Origin: Eunapius fragilis
Lineage: Eukaryota; Porifera; Demospongiae; Spongillida; Spongillidae
Assembly (NCBI GenBank): GCA_963681505.1
Contig: OY811974.1
Location: forward strand, 1,819,124-1,883,123
Reading direction: 5' to 3'
DNA length: 64,000 bases
Shown: piece by piece, positions 25,701 through 32,668 of the stretch
Position numbering within the stretch: the stretch's first letter is position 1
Layout: each line of letters opens with the position of its first letter
Program-made: the position numbers and the translations under genes
The notes under the pieces: model-generated
The model's database searches: none
Told to the model about the DNA's origin: nothing
The model's input: the letters and a program-made list of their open reading frames with translations, nothing else

Positions 25701-27806
25701 GACATAGGGAGTGAGTAATATGATCCCCCCCCCCCCCCCCCCCCTCCCCCCCCCATGCTGACCTTATTTTTATTTTACCTGTATCTCAGACAGTACCTAC
25801 AGTAAGAATTATTTATCCTTGCCCCTCCCACCAGATCCAAAGAATTATGTACGGTTCTGGCTGGACTGAATTAGGTACAATATTATACTCTATGTATTCA
25901 TATAACTCAACAATTCAGGAAAGCTAGTTAGGTTACTCATGGTGATACTTTAAAAACGTTCACTAGATAGCCCGATTAATATTAATAAACCAGAATATTA
26001 ATATCATATCAGGTTTCACAGCTCTATCAGCAGAAACCTGCAAGTACAAGGCTAATGATCCCAAATGCAGTGAGCTAGGGTGGGTGGGTGTCCCTCTGGC
26101 AGTCAGACCTATGGGAATTGGGGGAAGGAGGCTAGGGACACATTTTCCCGTCTAGCAACCCAGCTTGCCATTGGGTTTCCAAAATCAAAGAGTAGCTGTG
26201 CTTAATCTAACCTTGACCAGATCTATTGGGAGAGCAATAATGGTCGGACTCTCGTTTCTTAATCTATTTTATCTGTAGGTGTATATTCCATGCTCATGTA
26301 TTTATTTTAATCATATAATATTTAATATCAATTAATATTAAATATTAATAAATCAAAACAACACACATGTGGTGACTCACAACATCCAAACTCATCGCTG
26401 TTGTCTCCGCAGTCGTTATAGTAATCACAAATCCAATAATTTGGGATGCAGAGCCCATTTGGGCACTGGAAGCTGCCGACGGAGCACCCACCTAATTAAT
26501 TGGGGACATAATATCAATACTGAGCTCCCAAAGCTGCATTGTTAACAATTGAGTCCCCATCTCTCTCATGTGCATATAGTGTTACAATACAAATACAAAT
26601 CTCCTGTCAGTTCTTTTGAAAGCTCTAACAACGTTGCATGTAATGCTCTGAATGCGCTATGCTGGGGGAATTATGTGAAAAGTTGTGGCCTATATTTATA
26701 TGTCAAATCATGGATAACTGTTGGGTGGGGAGGGAGGAAGGAAAAAACTCCGGTCTACCATCAACACTCATCTCCTCTGAAGCATAAGAGATGCCCCAAA
26801 ATATCCACATACGTCCAGGAACGTTTGTTATAGCTCGTTGGTTACGAGTTTGAAAACCTGGGGAGTTCCAAGCGCGGTTATCTTTGCGACTGATGTGCTC
26901 TTTATAAGACGTTTAGATCTGTGCTAATGTTCAAGGCTGGCTGTAGCTAGTGACTTTTGCAACTCACAGATTAATCTATGTGCAACCGGTCCTCCTGTTG
27001 CCATAACACAGCAAGCCGGCATGTGGTTTAACAACATCATATTCCTAAGTTATATAATATTTGATTCCAAAACATCTTCTTTCCAAAAAAAACCCGCCCC
27101 TTTACTTTTTGTACAGCGCAACTCTATTCCATTGTATGAAGTAACACTCACGTGAGCCCTACACCATAGTAACACTCCTTCACCTAACATTCATTTAATG
27201 ATGACATTAATCACCCCGCGTCATATACGCTGAATACAATCAGGGGCGTGGTGCGCTTCTTGTCAGTGGCAGCTGCAAGCAACTGCATTGTTTACCGCCT
27301 AGATAATACACACTACCACGGGCATGCTTACGCTGCGGAATGCTCCGAAACATGCATTGCTTTGCAGCGAGTGGGACTTCTTAAAAGCTTGAATTTTATA
27401 AACGTAGGTCGGCGCCCGCGTAGTCCTAATTTAATTATATACATAAAAATCCCATTCACGATGTTAAATTCTTGCAGCGTTGCCTCTCCCCCACATGTGG
27501 GTTTAATAGAACGGGTTGAAAAGACCTTTACGTCAAAGGGGGGCGTTTCTTGATTTAGCCCAGGCTAGCTGATTCATTTTAAGTATCCGTGAATGTATGA
27601 ACAAATCGGAAAGGTCAGTGCTATAAATATCCCCGTGCGCTAAATACACTGCGGTTGCAGCGAGAAAAACAAACTTTTAATTTGCGGGCAGCACTACTAT
27701 ACGGGCATGCGGGATGCGTCACGCGTATATACATTGCCACCAAGGGTAACTCACTCGCTCCGAGACCAAAAGCAACCAAAAGACCAACTACCGCAGTTAT
27801 CCGCAT
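10608..27806 (-). CDS. Receptor C: LDLa-array single-pass membrane receptor
   Basis: My exon model gives 1143 aa with all phases closing: signal peptide (27755-27806), 23 LDLa exons from 26491 down to 12946, one CCP-like exon (16962-17117), juxtamembrane exons 12424-12509 and 11704-12164 (the latter includes the TM helix), and the tail exon 10608-10758 with stop TGA. LDLa modules are ~40-residue, calcium-dependent ligand-binding units. They recur here in a fixed A-B-C subtype order, seven full rounds plus A and B. All ectodomain introns are phase 1. The TM is a ~25-residue Ile/Val-rich stretch followed by QLKKR. Likely a cell-surface binding or endocytic receptor; no EGF or beta-propeller modules are present, so it is not a canonical LDLR. 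Additional exons in the long introns cannot be excluded. Confidence 0.82.
10765..11005. repeat. GGAGGTATGGAGGTA-type minisatellite
   Basis: Short degenerate units of AGGTAAGG or ATGGAGGT directly upstream (transcript sense) of the receptor C tail exon; its complement supplies a pyrimidine-rich acceptor region. Confidence 0.8.
11704..12164 (-). CDS. Receptor C juxtamembrane domain + TM helix exon
   Basis: Phase 0-2 exon. Extracellular part: [10 protein letters not shown]-x5-[26 protein letters not shown]. Then a linker and a TM segment ([20 protein letters not shown]) followed by QLKKR. Donor GTTAGC was picked because it gives phase 2, as in receptors D and E. Confidence 0.82.
12424..12509 (-). 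CDS. Receptor C juxtamembrane domain, first exon
   Basis: Phase 1-0 exon reading [19 protein letters not shown]. The same exon type with the ending C-x-x-WK occurs in receptor D (43285-43343) and E (55666-55724). An ~19-bp minisatellite follows in the upstream intron. Confidence 0.8.
12527..12727. repeat. ~19-bp minisatellite
   Basis: About ten copies of GGAGGAGCTTTGGTATAG with length-variable G run, in a receptor C intron. Confidence 0.9.
12946..13068 (-). CDS. Receptor C LDLa 23 (divergent, B position)
   Basis: [18 protein letters not shown] ... [14 protein letters not shown]. Cys spacing is LDLa-like but widened and the calcium motif is lost. It is the last module before the juxtamembrane domain. 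Confidence 0.78.
13358..13468 (-). CDS. Receptor C LDLa 22 (subtype A)
   Basis: [18 protein letters not shown] ... [13 protein letters not shown], 111 nt, donor GTAAGC. Confidence 0.86.
13690..13791 (-). CDS. Receptor C LDLa 21 (subtype C)
   Basis: [19 protein letters not shown] ... [13 protein letters not shown], 102 nt; the most divergent subtype-C unit, lacking the SNSSRC core. Confidence 0.86.
13966..14079 (-). CDS. Receptor C LDLa 20 (subtype B)
   Basis: [19 protein letters not shown] ... [14 protein letters not shown]; calcium motif eroded. 114 nt, donor GTAAGT. Confidence 0.86.
14304..14545. mobile_element. 'GTGTCCAG' foldback family, copy 1
   Basis: Starts with GTGTCCAGTATAATCC and ends ACAGTGTCCCATATA. 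Internally shares CTCGCATTGAAAT and the 'gatggat...accattt' stretch with the copy at 45568-45840. No coding capacity. Confidence 0.65.
14862..14972 (-). CDS. Receptor C LDLa 19 (subtype A)
   Basis: [18 protein letters not shown] ... [13 protein letters not shown], 111 nt, donor GTGAGT. Confidence 0.86.
15468..15510. repeat. Perfect 19-bp-arm hairpin
   Basis: TGACGTAACCAAGGCAGCA, loop TCTAC, then the exact reverse complement. In a receptor C intron. Confidence 0.92.
15546..15647 (-). CDS. Receptor C LDLa 18 (subtype C)
   Basis: [19 protein letters not shown] ... [13 protein letters not shown], 102 nt, donor GTAAGG. A perfect 19-bp-arm hairpin lies in the next intron (15468-15510). Confidence 0.87.
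15789..15899 (-). CDS. Receptor C LDLa 17 (subtype B)
   Basis: [19 protein letters not shown] ... [13 protein letters not shown], 111 nt, donor GTACGT. Confidence 0.86.
16137..16247 (-). CDS. Receptor C LDLa 16 (subtype A)
   Basis: [18 protein letters not shown] ... [13 protein letters not shown], 111 nt, donor GTACGT. Confidence 0.87.
16734..16835 (-). CDS. Receptor C LDLa 15 (subtype C)
   Basis: [19 protein letters not shown] ... [13 protein letters not shown], 102 nt, donor GTAAGC. Confidence 0.87.
16962..17117 (-). CDS. Receptor C CCP-like exon (tentative)
   Basis: A 156-nt frame, phase 1-1, with acceptor TATAG and donor GTAAGT, encoding [15 protein letters not shown], then [12 protein letters not shown] and a later FQC. 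The G...C-x-x-GY...C pattern resembles part of a CCP/sushi module, but the fourth Cys is missing. It interrupts the A-B-C LDLa order between LDLa 14 and 15. Its 5' edge is present as an inverted copy at 17281-17325, so it could also be a chance frame in a rearranged intron. Confidence 0.42.
17459..17569 (-). CDS. Receptor C LDLa 14 (subtype B)
   Basis: [19 protein letters not shown] ... [13 protein letters not shown]. Calcium motif lacks the Ser-Asp pair (YNQDE). Confidence 0.85.
17818..17928 (-). CDS. Receptor C LDLa 13 (subtype A)
   Basis: [18 protein letters not shown] ... [13 protein letters not shown], 111 nt. Separated from LDLa 12 by only 66 bp of intron, the shortest in the array. 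Confidence 0.87.
17995..18096 (-). CDS. Receptor C LDLa 12 (subtype C)
   Basis: [19 protein letters not shown] ... [13 protein letters not shown]; almost the same protein as LDLa 3, 6, 15 and 18. Confidence 0.87.
18422..18538 (-). CDS. Receptor C LDLa 11 (subtype B)
   Basis: [20 protein letters not shown] ... [14 protein letters not shown]. The acidic calcium motif is eroded (STADE). 117 nt, donor GTAAGT. Confidence 0.84.
18775..18885 (-). CDS. Receptor C LDLa 10 (subtype A)
   Basis: [18 protein letters not shown] ... [13 protein letters not shown], 111 nt, donor GTGAGT. Confidence 0.86.
18945..19150. repeat. ~116-bp tandem duplication
   Basis: Two adjacent copies beginning AATTACCTATTTGAAA(A/C)G and containing CCTAACACAATATTA, differing by small indels. 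Confidence 0.85.
19163..19267 (-). CDS. Receptor C LDLa 9 (subtype C)
   Basis: [20 protein letters not shown] ... [13 protein letters not shown], 105 nt. The intron 5' to it on the plus map holds a ~116-bp tandem duplication. Confidence 0.85.
19558..19668 (-). CDS. Receptor C LDLa 8 (subtype B)
   Basis: [19 protein letters not shown] ... [13 protein letters not shown], complete calcium motif, donor GTATGT. Confidence 0.86.
19951..20061 (-). CDS. Receptor C LDLa 7 (subtype A)
   Basis: [18 protein letters not shown] ... [13 protein letters not shown], 111 nt, donor GTAAGT. Confidence 0.87.
21029..21155. repeat. Short-unit tandem repeat
   Basis: Degenerate units of CTTCATATGGGCCATATGGT type, ~24 bp, in a receptor C intron. 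Confidence 0.8.
21345..21446 (-). CDS. Receptor C LDLa 6 (subtype C)
   Basis: [19 protein letters not shown] ... [13 protein letters not shown], 102 nt. A 1149-bp transposon sits in the intron just upstream (21495-22643). Confidence 0.87.
21495..22643. mobile_element. 1149-bp DNA transposon, 7-bp target duplication
   Basis: Terminal repeats start CAGAGATCATATATAG then AGGGATTGGAAACGAG and mirror at the right end. Flanked by ATTAGGG at 21488-21494 and 22644-22650. Short plus-strand frames inside (21558-22283) resemble no protein I know; probably a non-autonomous or decayed copy. Confidence 0.85.
22869..22979 (-). CDS. Receptor C LDLa 5 (subtype B)
   Basis: [19 protein letters not shown] ... 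[13 protein letters not shown]. The Ser of the usual DxSDE motif is replaced (NRYDE), so calcium binding is doubtful. Confidence 0.85.
23230..23258. mobile_element. 29-bp minimal derivative of the same transposon
   Basis: Only the two tips remain (CAGAGATCATATATAG joined to a mirrored ATTATCTCTG), flanked by GTTTAGC at 23223-23229 and 23259-23265. Confidence 0.78.
23448..23600. mobile_element. 'GTGTCCAG' family, partial copy
   Basis: Shares AACGCTCGCATTGAAATG and the terminal TTTTGCTGGACACTGTC with the copy at 45568-45840; left end degraded. Confidence 0.55.
24088..24198 (-). CDS. Receptor C LDLa 4 (subtype A)
   Basis: [18 protein letters not shown] ... [13 protein letters not shown]. 111 nt, phase 1-1. 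The acceptor follows a long purine-rich satellite on the plus strand, that is, pyrimidine-rich in the transcript. Confidence 0.86.
24231..24775. repeat. Purine-only satellite
   Basis: ~540 bp of GGGAGGGGAGGAAGG and GGGAGTGAGGGAGGGGAGGTA units with a strong strand asymmetry, in the intron before LDLa 4. Confidence 0.92.
24999..25100 (-). CDS. Receptor C LDLa 3 (subtype C)
   Basis: [19 protein letters not shown] then [13 protein letters not shown]. 102-nt exon, phase 1-1, donor GTAAGA. Confidence 0.86.
25469..25591 (-). CDS. Receptor C LDLa 2 (subtype B)
   Basis: PCGAGMFRC ... [12 protein letters not shown]. One extra residue before the DSSDE motif. The donor (GTAGGT) lies four codons past the last LDLa Cys, adding YTA. 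Confidence 0.75.
25723..25754. repeat. C-run
   Basis: About 30 C with one T. Confidence 0.9.
26382..26491 (-). CDS. Receptor C LDLa 1 (subtype A)
   Basis: GCSVGSFQC ... [12 protein letters not shown]; complete calcium motif. By counting I get 110 nt where every other A exon is 111, so either my count or one base here deserves a check. Donor GTGAGT. Confidence 0.8.
26492..27754. other. Receptor C intron 1
   Basis: No further LDLa-like exon was seen. Mostly unique sequence, with several short plus-strand frames of no recognisable content. Confidence 0.45.
27755..27806 (-). CDS. Receptor C exon 1: signal peptide
   Basis: ATG at 27806 begins [17 protein letters not shown], a typical signal peptide, with donor GTGAGT in phase 1 as needed by the LDLa exons. 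An in-frame upstream ATG at 27854 (MRACFFF...) exists and could add 16 residues; the downstream one gives the cleaner leader. On the minus strand TATATAA sits at about 27918-27924, a possible TATA box. Confidence 0.72.
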
Positions 27807-28077
27807 TCTCCGATCGACTGGCGGATAAAACTCAAAGAAAAAACATGCGCGCAAGTAAACAAATAGAAGCTCCGCCCACCTACCAGTTTAGTGCATGAGT
27901 GACACGTCATTGAGTCATTATATAGAGAAGCGGATGCATTTGCCTCAATGCACTGGAATGTGATTACAAGCAATCCGCACCCCCGCTCTCAGGTGGTCTG
28001 GTGGTGTAATTTGTAACTACCCAGATAGTAGCTAGCTCTCTTTATTACTTAAGGGAGCTTGTCCAAACGATTTTTGG

Positions 28078-28341
28078 AAAAATTAGCGTCATTGTGACGT
28101 TAACATATTAACCCCGCACCCCCTTAACGTCCTTGAGTTTTTGTTAGATTCCCCAATGATAGTAGCATGGAAAGTGTGGTCTGAATAGAACTGCTGTCCT
28201 GCCACTGCAGCTAGCTAGAGCTCTAGATGCCCCGTTATATAAAAAAGAACACTTGCGGACAATAAATTTTTCTTAGCGTCATAGCCCCCCCCCCCCCCCC
28301 CCCCCCCCCCCTCCCCTAACGTCACAATGACGCTAATTTTT
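28078..28341. mobile_element. 264-bp foldback MITE
   Basis: 25-bp perfect terminal inverted repeats (AAAAATTAGCGTCATTGTGA... and complement) around a C run. No coding capacity; target duplication not clear. Confidence 0.75.
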
Positions 28342-28848
28342 AAACGCCCTCCGTGTTGTGTAATTATATAAATGGCCTCTCAAAATAGTGATCGATCCCT
28401 GTGTGTACTGGTATTAGTTGGGGCCTTTGTACGCAAATAAACTAGCTGAAAATAAAACATGTTGTTAATAACAATTAATGTGGAAGTCTCGCTCTCGCGC
28501 GTATCCGGGAGATTGAGTGGTAGATGGATATGTTTTGCGGCCGTAAAAAATTATCCGCACAGACCGCGAAGCTAAGATAAATGAATAAGCATAGGCGATA
28601 AGCGTGTGTACACCTCACCCCCACGTTGAGGTGTGTATGTGTGTGTGTGTGAAGAATGTATGAGTTATCAATATTCATTTGTTTGGCGATGTCACAGGGC
28701 GCCAATGACTTTTGTAGACTACCCAGTCATTGGCGCCTCCACTGCCCGTCTAGTTATTTATAGTCTCCAAGCATGAATTAACTCACTAATCTTTCATCAT
28801 CGCCGCTACACTACACGCGCATTGGTGTTATGGATGTAGATGTTACGG

Positions 28849-29695
28849 CCCGATTTGAATATTGGCCGGCCCGCTTTAAAACCGGCTATAGCTGGCCTCC
28901 CATAACCGGGCCGGCCCGCTTTAAAACCGGCTAGCTGGCCTGCTTTAAACCGGGCCGGGCCAGCCGGTTTTAAAGCGGGTCACATAGCCGGCTTTAAAGT
29001 GGGCCGCCTAGCCCATCTTAATTTCAGCTATCTGACCAGTTTTTAATAACACACGCTTTATCTATTAACAACACACGCTTTATCTATTATATATAGCATT
29101 GTATAGTGTTTGATAATAATGTAATGAAGTAGTTGATAAATGCGAAGTGACTGCCAAAGAGTGAATTAGCAATTGGAACATTTCCACATGGTTTTAGGTG
29201 CTTTTTTCAGCTGTACACATCTGTAGTGGAACCATTTGCCACATACTTCACACTCTATCATGTTGTTATCATAACACTCAGGTAGATTGCAATGGCAATG
29301 CAGCAGGATGGTGAATTCTTTCCACACGTTTCTCTTGATTTCATGGGCGTTGATTCAGCTGGGAAAGGGCTATTCAAAGCAAGCAATGAGATGCTGCCAC
29401 ATCAAATATTGATCAAATGTTATTTCAGCTACATTCCTAGAAGACAATCCTTGATTTTCTGACCTAGCTTCCTGTGTATGACACCACTGGTAGATCTCTT
29501 ATCATCGTCAGGGGAGGTCCTGGCCAATACTCTTCGAAATTGTCCTTCGACATTTCAAACCACAGCAACGACCAACACCTCGAAAGACACTCTACAGGTC
29601 GCCACGTGCAGGCAATATAAAGATTTTACACCTTAATGTGCGCATGCGGACCATGGGCTGACCGGTTTTGAATCGGGCCAGCCAGCCCGATTTAA
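28849..29695. mobile_element. GC-rich palindromic element with PHD relic
   Basis: Left side has several head-to-tail and inverted copies of GGCCCGCTTTAAAACCGGC; the right end has CCGGTTTTGAATCGGGCC and CAGCCCGATTT, mirroring GGCCCGATTTGA at the left. A minus-strand PHD-finger frame lies inside. Boundaries approximate. Confidence 0.55.
29166..29353 (-). pseudogene. PHD-finger C-terminal fragment
   Basis: A ~61-codon minus-strand frame ending in TAA at 29166. LHCHCNLPECYDNNMIECE, then CGKWFHYRC and MWKCSNC give the C4HC3 PHD zinc-finger order. The frame is stopped upstream by TGA and no Met or splice acceptor is evident, so I take it as the remnant of a gene or transposon-encoded protein. Confidence 0.6.
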
Positions 29696-29762
29696 CGCTA
29701 CTGATGTTCTACTTACCACTAAAGCTTGATAGTTAAACTAGAATGCTAAGGTTCGTACTTCC

Positions 29763-29834
29763 ATGTATTACTTTAAAACGGTCCAGCTGGCCCGCTTTAA
29801 AGCGGGCCAGCTGGACCGTTTTAAAGTAATACAT
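29763..29834. repeat. Perfect 72-bp palindrome
   Basis: Arms of 36 bp from ATGTATTACTTTAAAACGGT to the centre at GCTTTAAAGC. Its core resembles the GGCCCGCTTTAAA units at 28.9 kb. Confidence 0.93.
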
Positions 29835-31865
29835 ACGGTTTCACGCACTGTTCCGTGATATAATGTTGGTCATGCATATGTGAGTGACACCCCTTCATAC
29901 TGTAAAGATGAGGTACTCTGCCCTTTCAGGCTATCACTCCTAATTAGTCCACCTCCCCATTCATCAGTCAATCAGACCTTACACCTCCACCCATCAGACC
30001 TAGACCATAACACCTGCTCAGCTGCACACCAATTGTTCCGACATGAAAGTGTATGTATTGCACAAGCATGGAGCAACGGAGATACTTCATTGCAGATAAC
30101 CATCACTTACGCTGGATAGCAGTATAATGTAGTTTGCAACCACCTAAATGTGGAAGTTTTAGCAGCCTGCACGTGCCCAATCAACATGACTTTATCCCCT
30201 ATCCAGCCATACAGCTAGTGATGAACTCTGAGCCCAACAGCTAATTCAATGTGCTGCAGAATAAAAACTGCGTTCACAAAGGATTTAGAAAGATCTGCCC
30301 ATGTATTTTCAGTTTCCTTGAAGGTTTATGTGTTATTTGCTCATTTCATACAAAAAAATGGAGTTCCAGCACTATTAATGGTATAACCTAAAAGATACTT
30401 GGCCATAACTATTTTGGGTGTGCTTTAATGTTTAGTTGATCGTTTAACATTTTTTAAAACTCTAACAACACGGTCTCATTGAGCAAAAACAAGTACCGGA
30501 AATAAGGAAGTGTCAAGTGGCAAACAAGCCTTGGTTTTCATTTTCAGAACATTGTTAAGTGGGATAGTGGTCAACTTTATACAGCAACATGTAGTATATG
30601 AGCTGCCCATTCAAACTAGTTTAATTAAATTTTATTACTGAGAGAGAATAACATGGTTCTATTTTTAGTTTGTATATTTATTACTAGCTAAAAGGAATCC
30701 AGATATGCCAAAAGGACATTTGGTGTGGCATGACACAGATCACCTCGCATGTCAAAAAGGTCTTACTCAAATCATCCATCTCAATAAATCTTTTAGTGTA
30801 TTTTATGGCATTCCATGGTGTACGAGCTCCCAACAATCCTGGACTGGCCTCACCTTCTATCAAAATTCTTCCCCAGTATACCAATCTCTACAAGGCAACC
30901 CTCAATCCTTCCACAGCCATGCTTGCTTGGTTTCTCACTTTTATGCCACTACACACAGCTTATGAAATAGGTGGGGAGTAGGAAAAGTCATAAATTTACA
31001 CAAGTAAATTGTGTGCCCTCATGACAGTACGGAGCACCATGTAGTGTGTAAGTGATGTATGTGCAACCCTTGGCCCAATGGCTGCATTCCATCACCCATG
31101 CAAACCACCAGGGTCGGTCTAAAGCATCCCAGATGTGGAGTTAGAAGATGAATTCCGGGTTACATATGTTTTTGAATGCACAACGCAGTATTTTGATGTC
31201 ACCTTCGCTTCTATTTGCATATTTTGAGATTGACACGTTGTGAACAATCGCAAATACCTCACAAGATTAAATTAATTATTTGCACATGTAACAATTTAGA
31301 CAGACAACAAAGAAAGCACTGGGCTCTACAGCTACTTTAAAGAGTGCATTGCTGTGCTACAGCAGCCAAACAAAAGTAACGTTCTTGTAAGTGATGCTCC
31401 CTTGCTCATCGACAGCCTCAATCCAATTTATGCAGCAACACCTTGAATGAGGTACACAGCTTGAGCTTCTGATGGATGAGACAAGAAATATTGAATTCAA
31501 AATGCCCTCCCCGTGCATGAATAAAAAACACAAATTAAATATATGTTTTTATACTTGACTGAGAAAATTATTTAACCAAACCACAGGACCTACATTACTG
31601 GCATGAATTTTTTTACTCTGCACAGTTATATTCCCATAACAAATAACGCTTAAAGAGCTACAGGATTCCTCTATACATGCAACCAAATTTGGCGCATTTA
31701 TGGCACATCATATCTGGATATACGTGGAATATGGGTTGATGAACTTGTACTTACAGTGGCAAAACTATGCAGTACACAAGAATCGATATTCATAAAATGA
31801 AATGGTGTGAGAAAAAGGGTAGAAAATTTTACATGGGAAGTTTTGTATGGTTGCAAAGATAGAGA

Positions 31866-32132
31866 TACAAGTAAAGAAAAACATTCTCTAACGAGAAAGT
31901 TGGTGGGATATAGGAATTGGAGGCAAATGAGGTGTAAACATAAAGGGAACAAAGTTTTGGGAAAAGAAAAATGAGACAAAAAATTTAGCACTTCTTTCGG
32001 TTCTGTTACATCTACATGTGCTTAATACGGATTTTTGCCTCATTTTTCTTTTCCCATAACCTTGTTCCCTCCCTTTTTACACCACCTTTGCCTCCAATTC
32101 CAACTTTCTCATTCGAGAATGTTTTTCTTGTT
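31866..32132. mobile_element. Foldback element, 'CAACTTTCTC' family copy 1
   Basis: Imperfect inverted arms: ACATTCTCTAACGAGAAAGT on the left, complement near 32100-32125 on the right. Related to 40601-40885. Confidence 0.75.
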
Positions 32133-32611
32133 TCCTCAAATTTTAAAAATTATTGTCAATGATAACTGTAAATACTGATAAGTGCTGACAAGTTATTGTT
32201 ATAACGTAGCAGGATCTGCTCTGTAGCTGTCACAAACAGACGCCCACTTTTGTTCAGGATCAGCGTTGTATCGAACGTGGGTGGACTCTAACTTATCATC
32301 TCAATTTTGGAGGTGCTCAGTTCTCCTCTTTTTTTTTCGATGTGAAGGCATTTTGACAAAAACAACTTCGCTAGCCAAAAGTGGTGAACAAAACTGCAAT
32401 CAAATGAAATCCCATGTTCACAACGCTGCACAATTCTAATTCTATGTGAATGTTGCCATGGGAACACTTTAATATAGCACTTCATATTATGCAATGATTA
32501 CGTATATCAGTTTCATGCTATATCTGATACCTGAAGATGTTCTTCCAGATTTTAAAGCGATTGGTATAATTTGCACTCTTTAAAATCGTTCCTACCCCGA
32601 GTTATACTCAC

Positions 32612-32668
32612 CCGAGAAGATGAAGAAGAATTAGAAGTCAATGATGACGATGACGGAGAAGAATTGGT
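32612..32668 (-). CDS. Gene B Ser-rich exon (tentative)
   Basis: 57 nt, phase 0-0, acceptor TTAGCAG, donor GTGAGT; 19 residues of which most are Ser, with T, N, P and L. It would form a linker or C-terminal tail after the third B domain. Splice signals are good, homology is none. Confidence 0.45.

Larger units (their letters stand above)
27807..32500. other. Spacer between receptor C and prosaposin gene B
   Basis: Contains a 264-bp foldback MITE (28078-28341), a GC-rich CCGGTTTTAAAGC-repeat element with a PHD-finger relic (28849-29695), a perfect 72-bp palindrome (29763-29834) and a foldback element (31866-32132). From 29840 to 31860 I see AT-rich sequence without splice-bounded frames. Gene B's last exon probably ends near 32.5 kb. 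Confidence 0.5.

Noticed and set aside
26043..26275. Possible homology to the repeat fragment at 41345-41572
   Set aside because: Some shared words (AATGA-CCCAA, GAGCT-GG-TGGG) but too diverged by eye to claim a family.
27621..27854. 77-aa frame at the receptor C start read without splicing
   Set aside because: Donor GTGAGT at 27754 after the signal peptide gives the needed phase; read-through leads to unrelated sequence.
27917..27926. TATA box for receptor C
   Set aside because: TATATAA is well placed relative to the start but is a short motif in AT-rich DNA, so it is mentioned only under exon 1 and not listed as a promoter.
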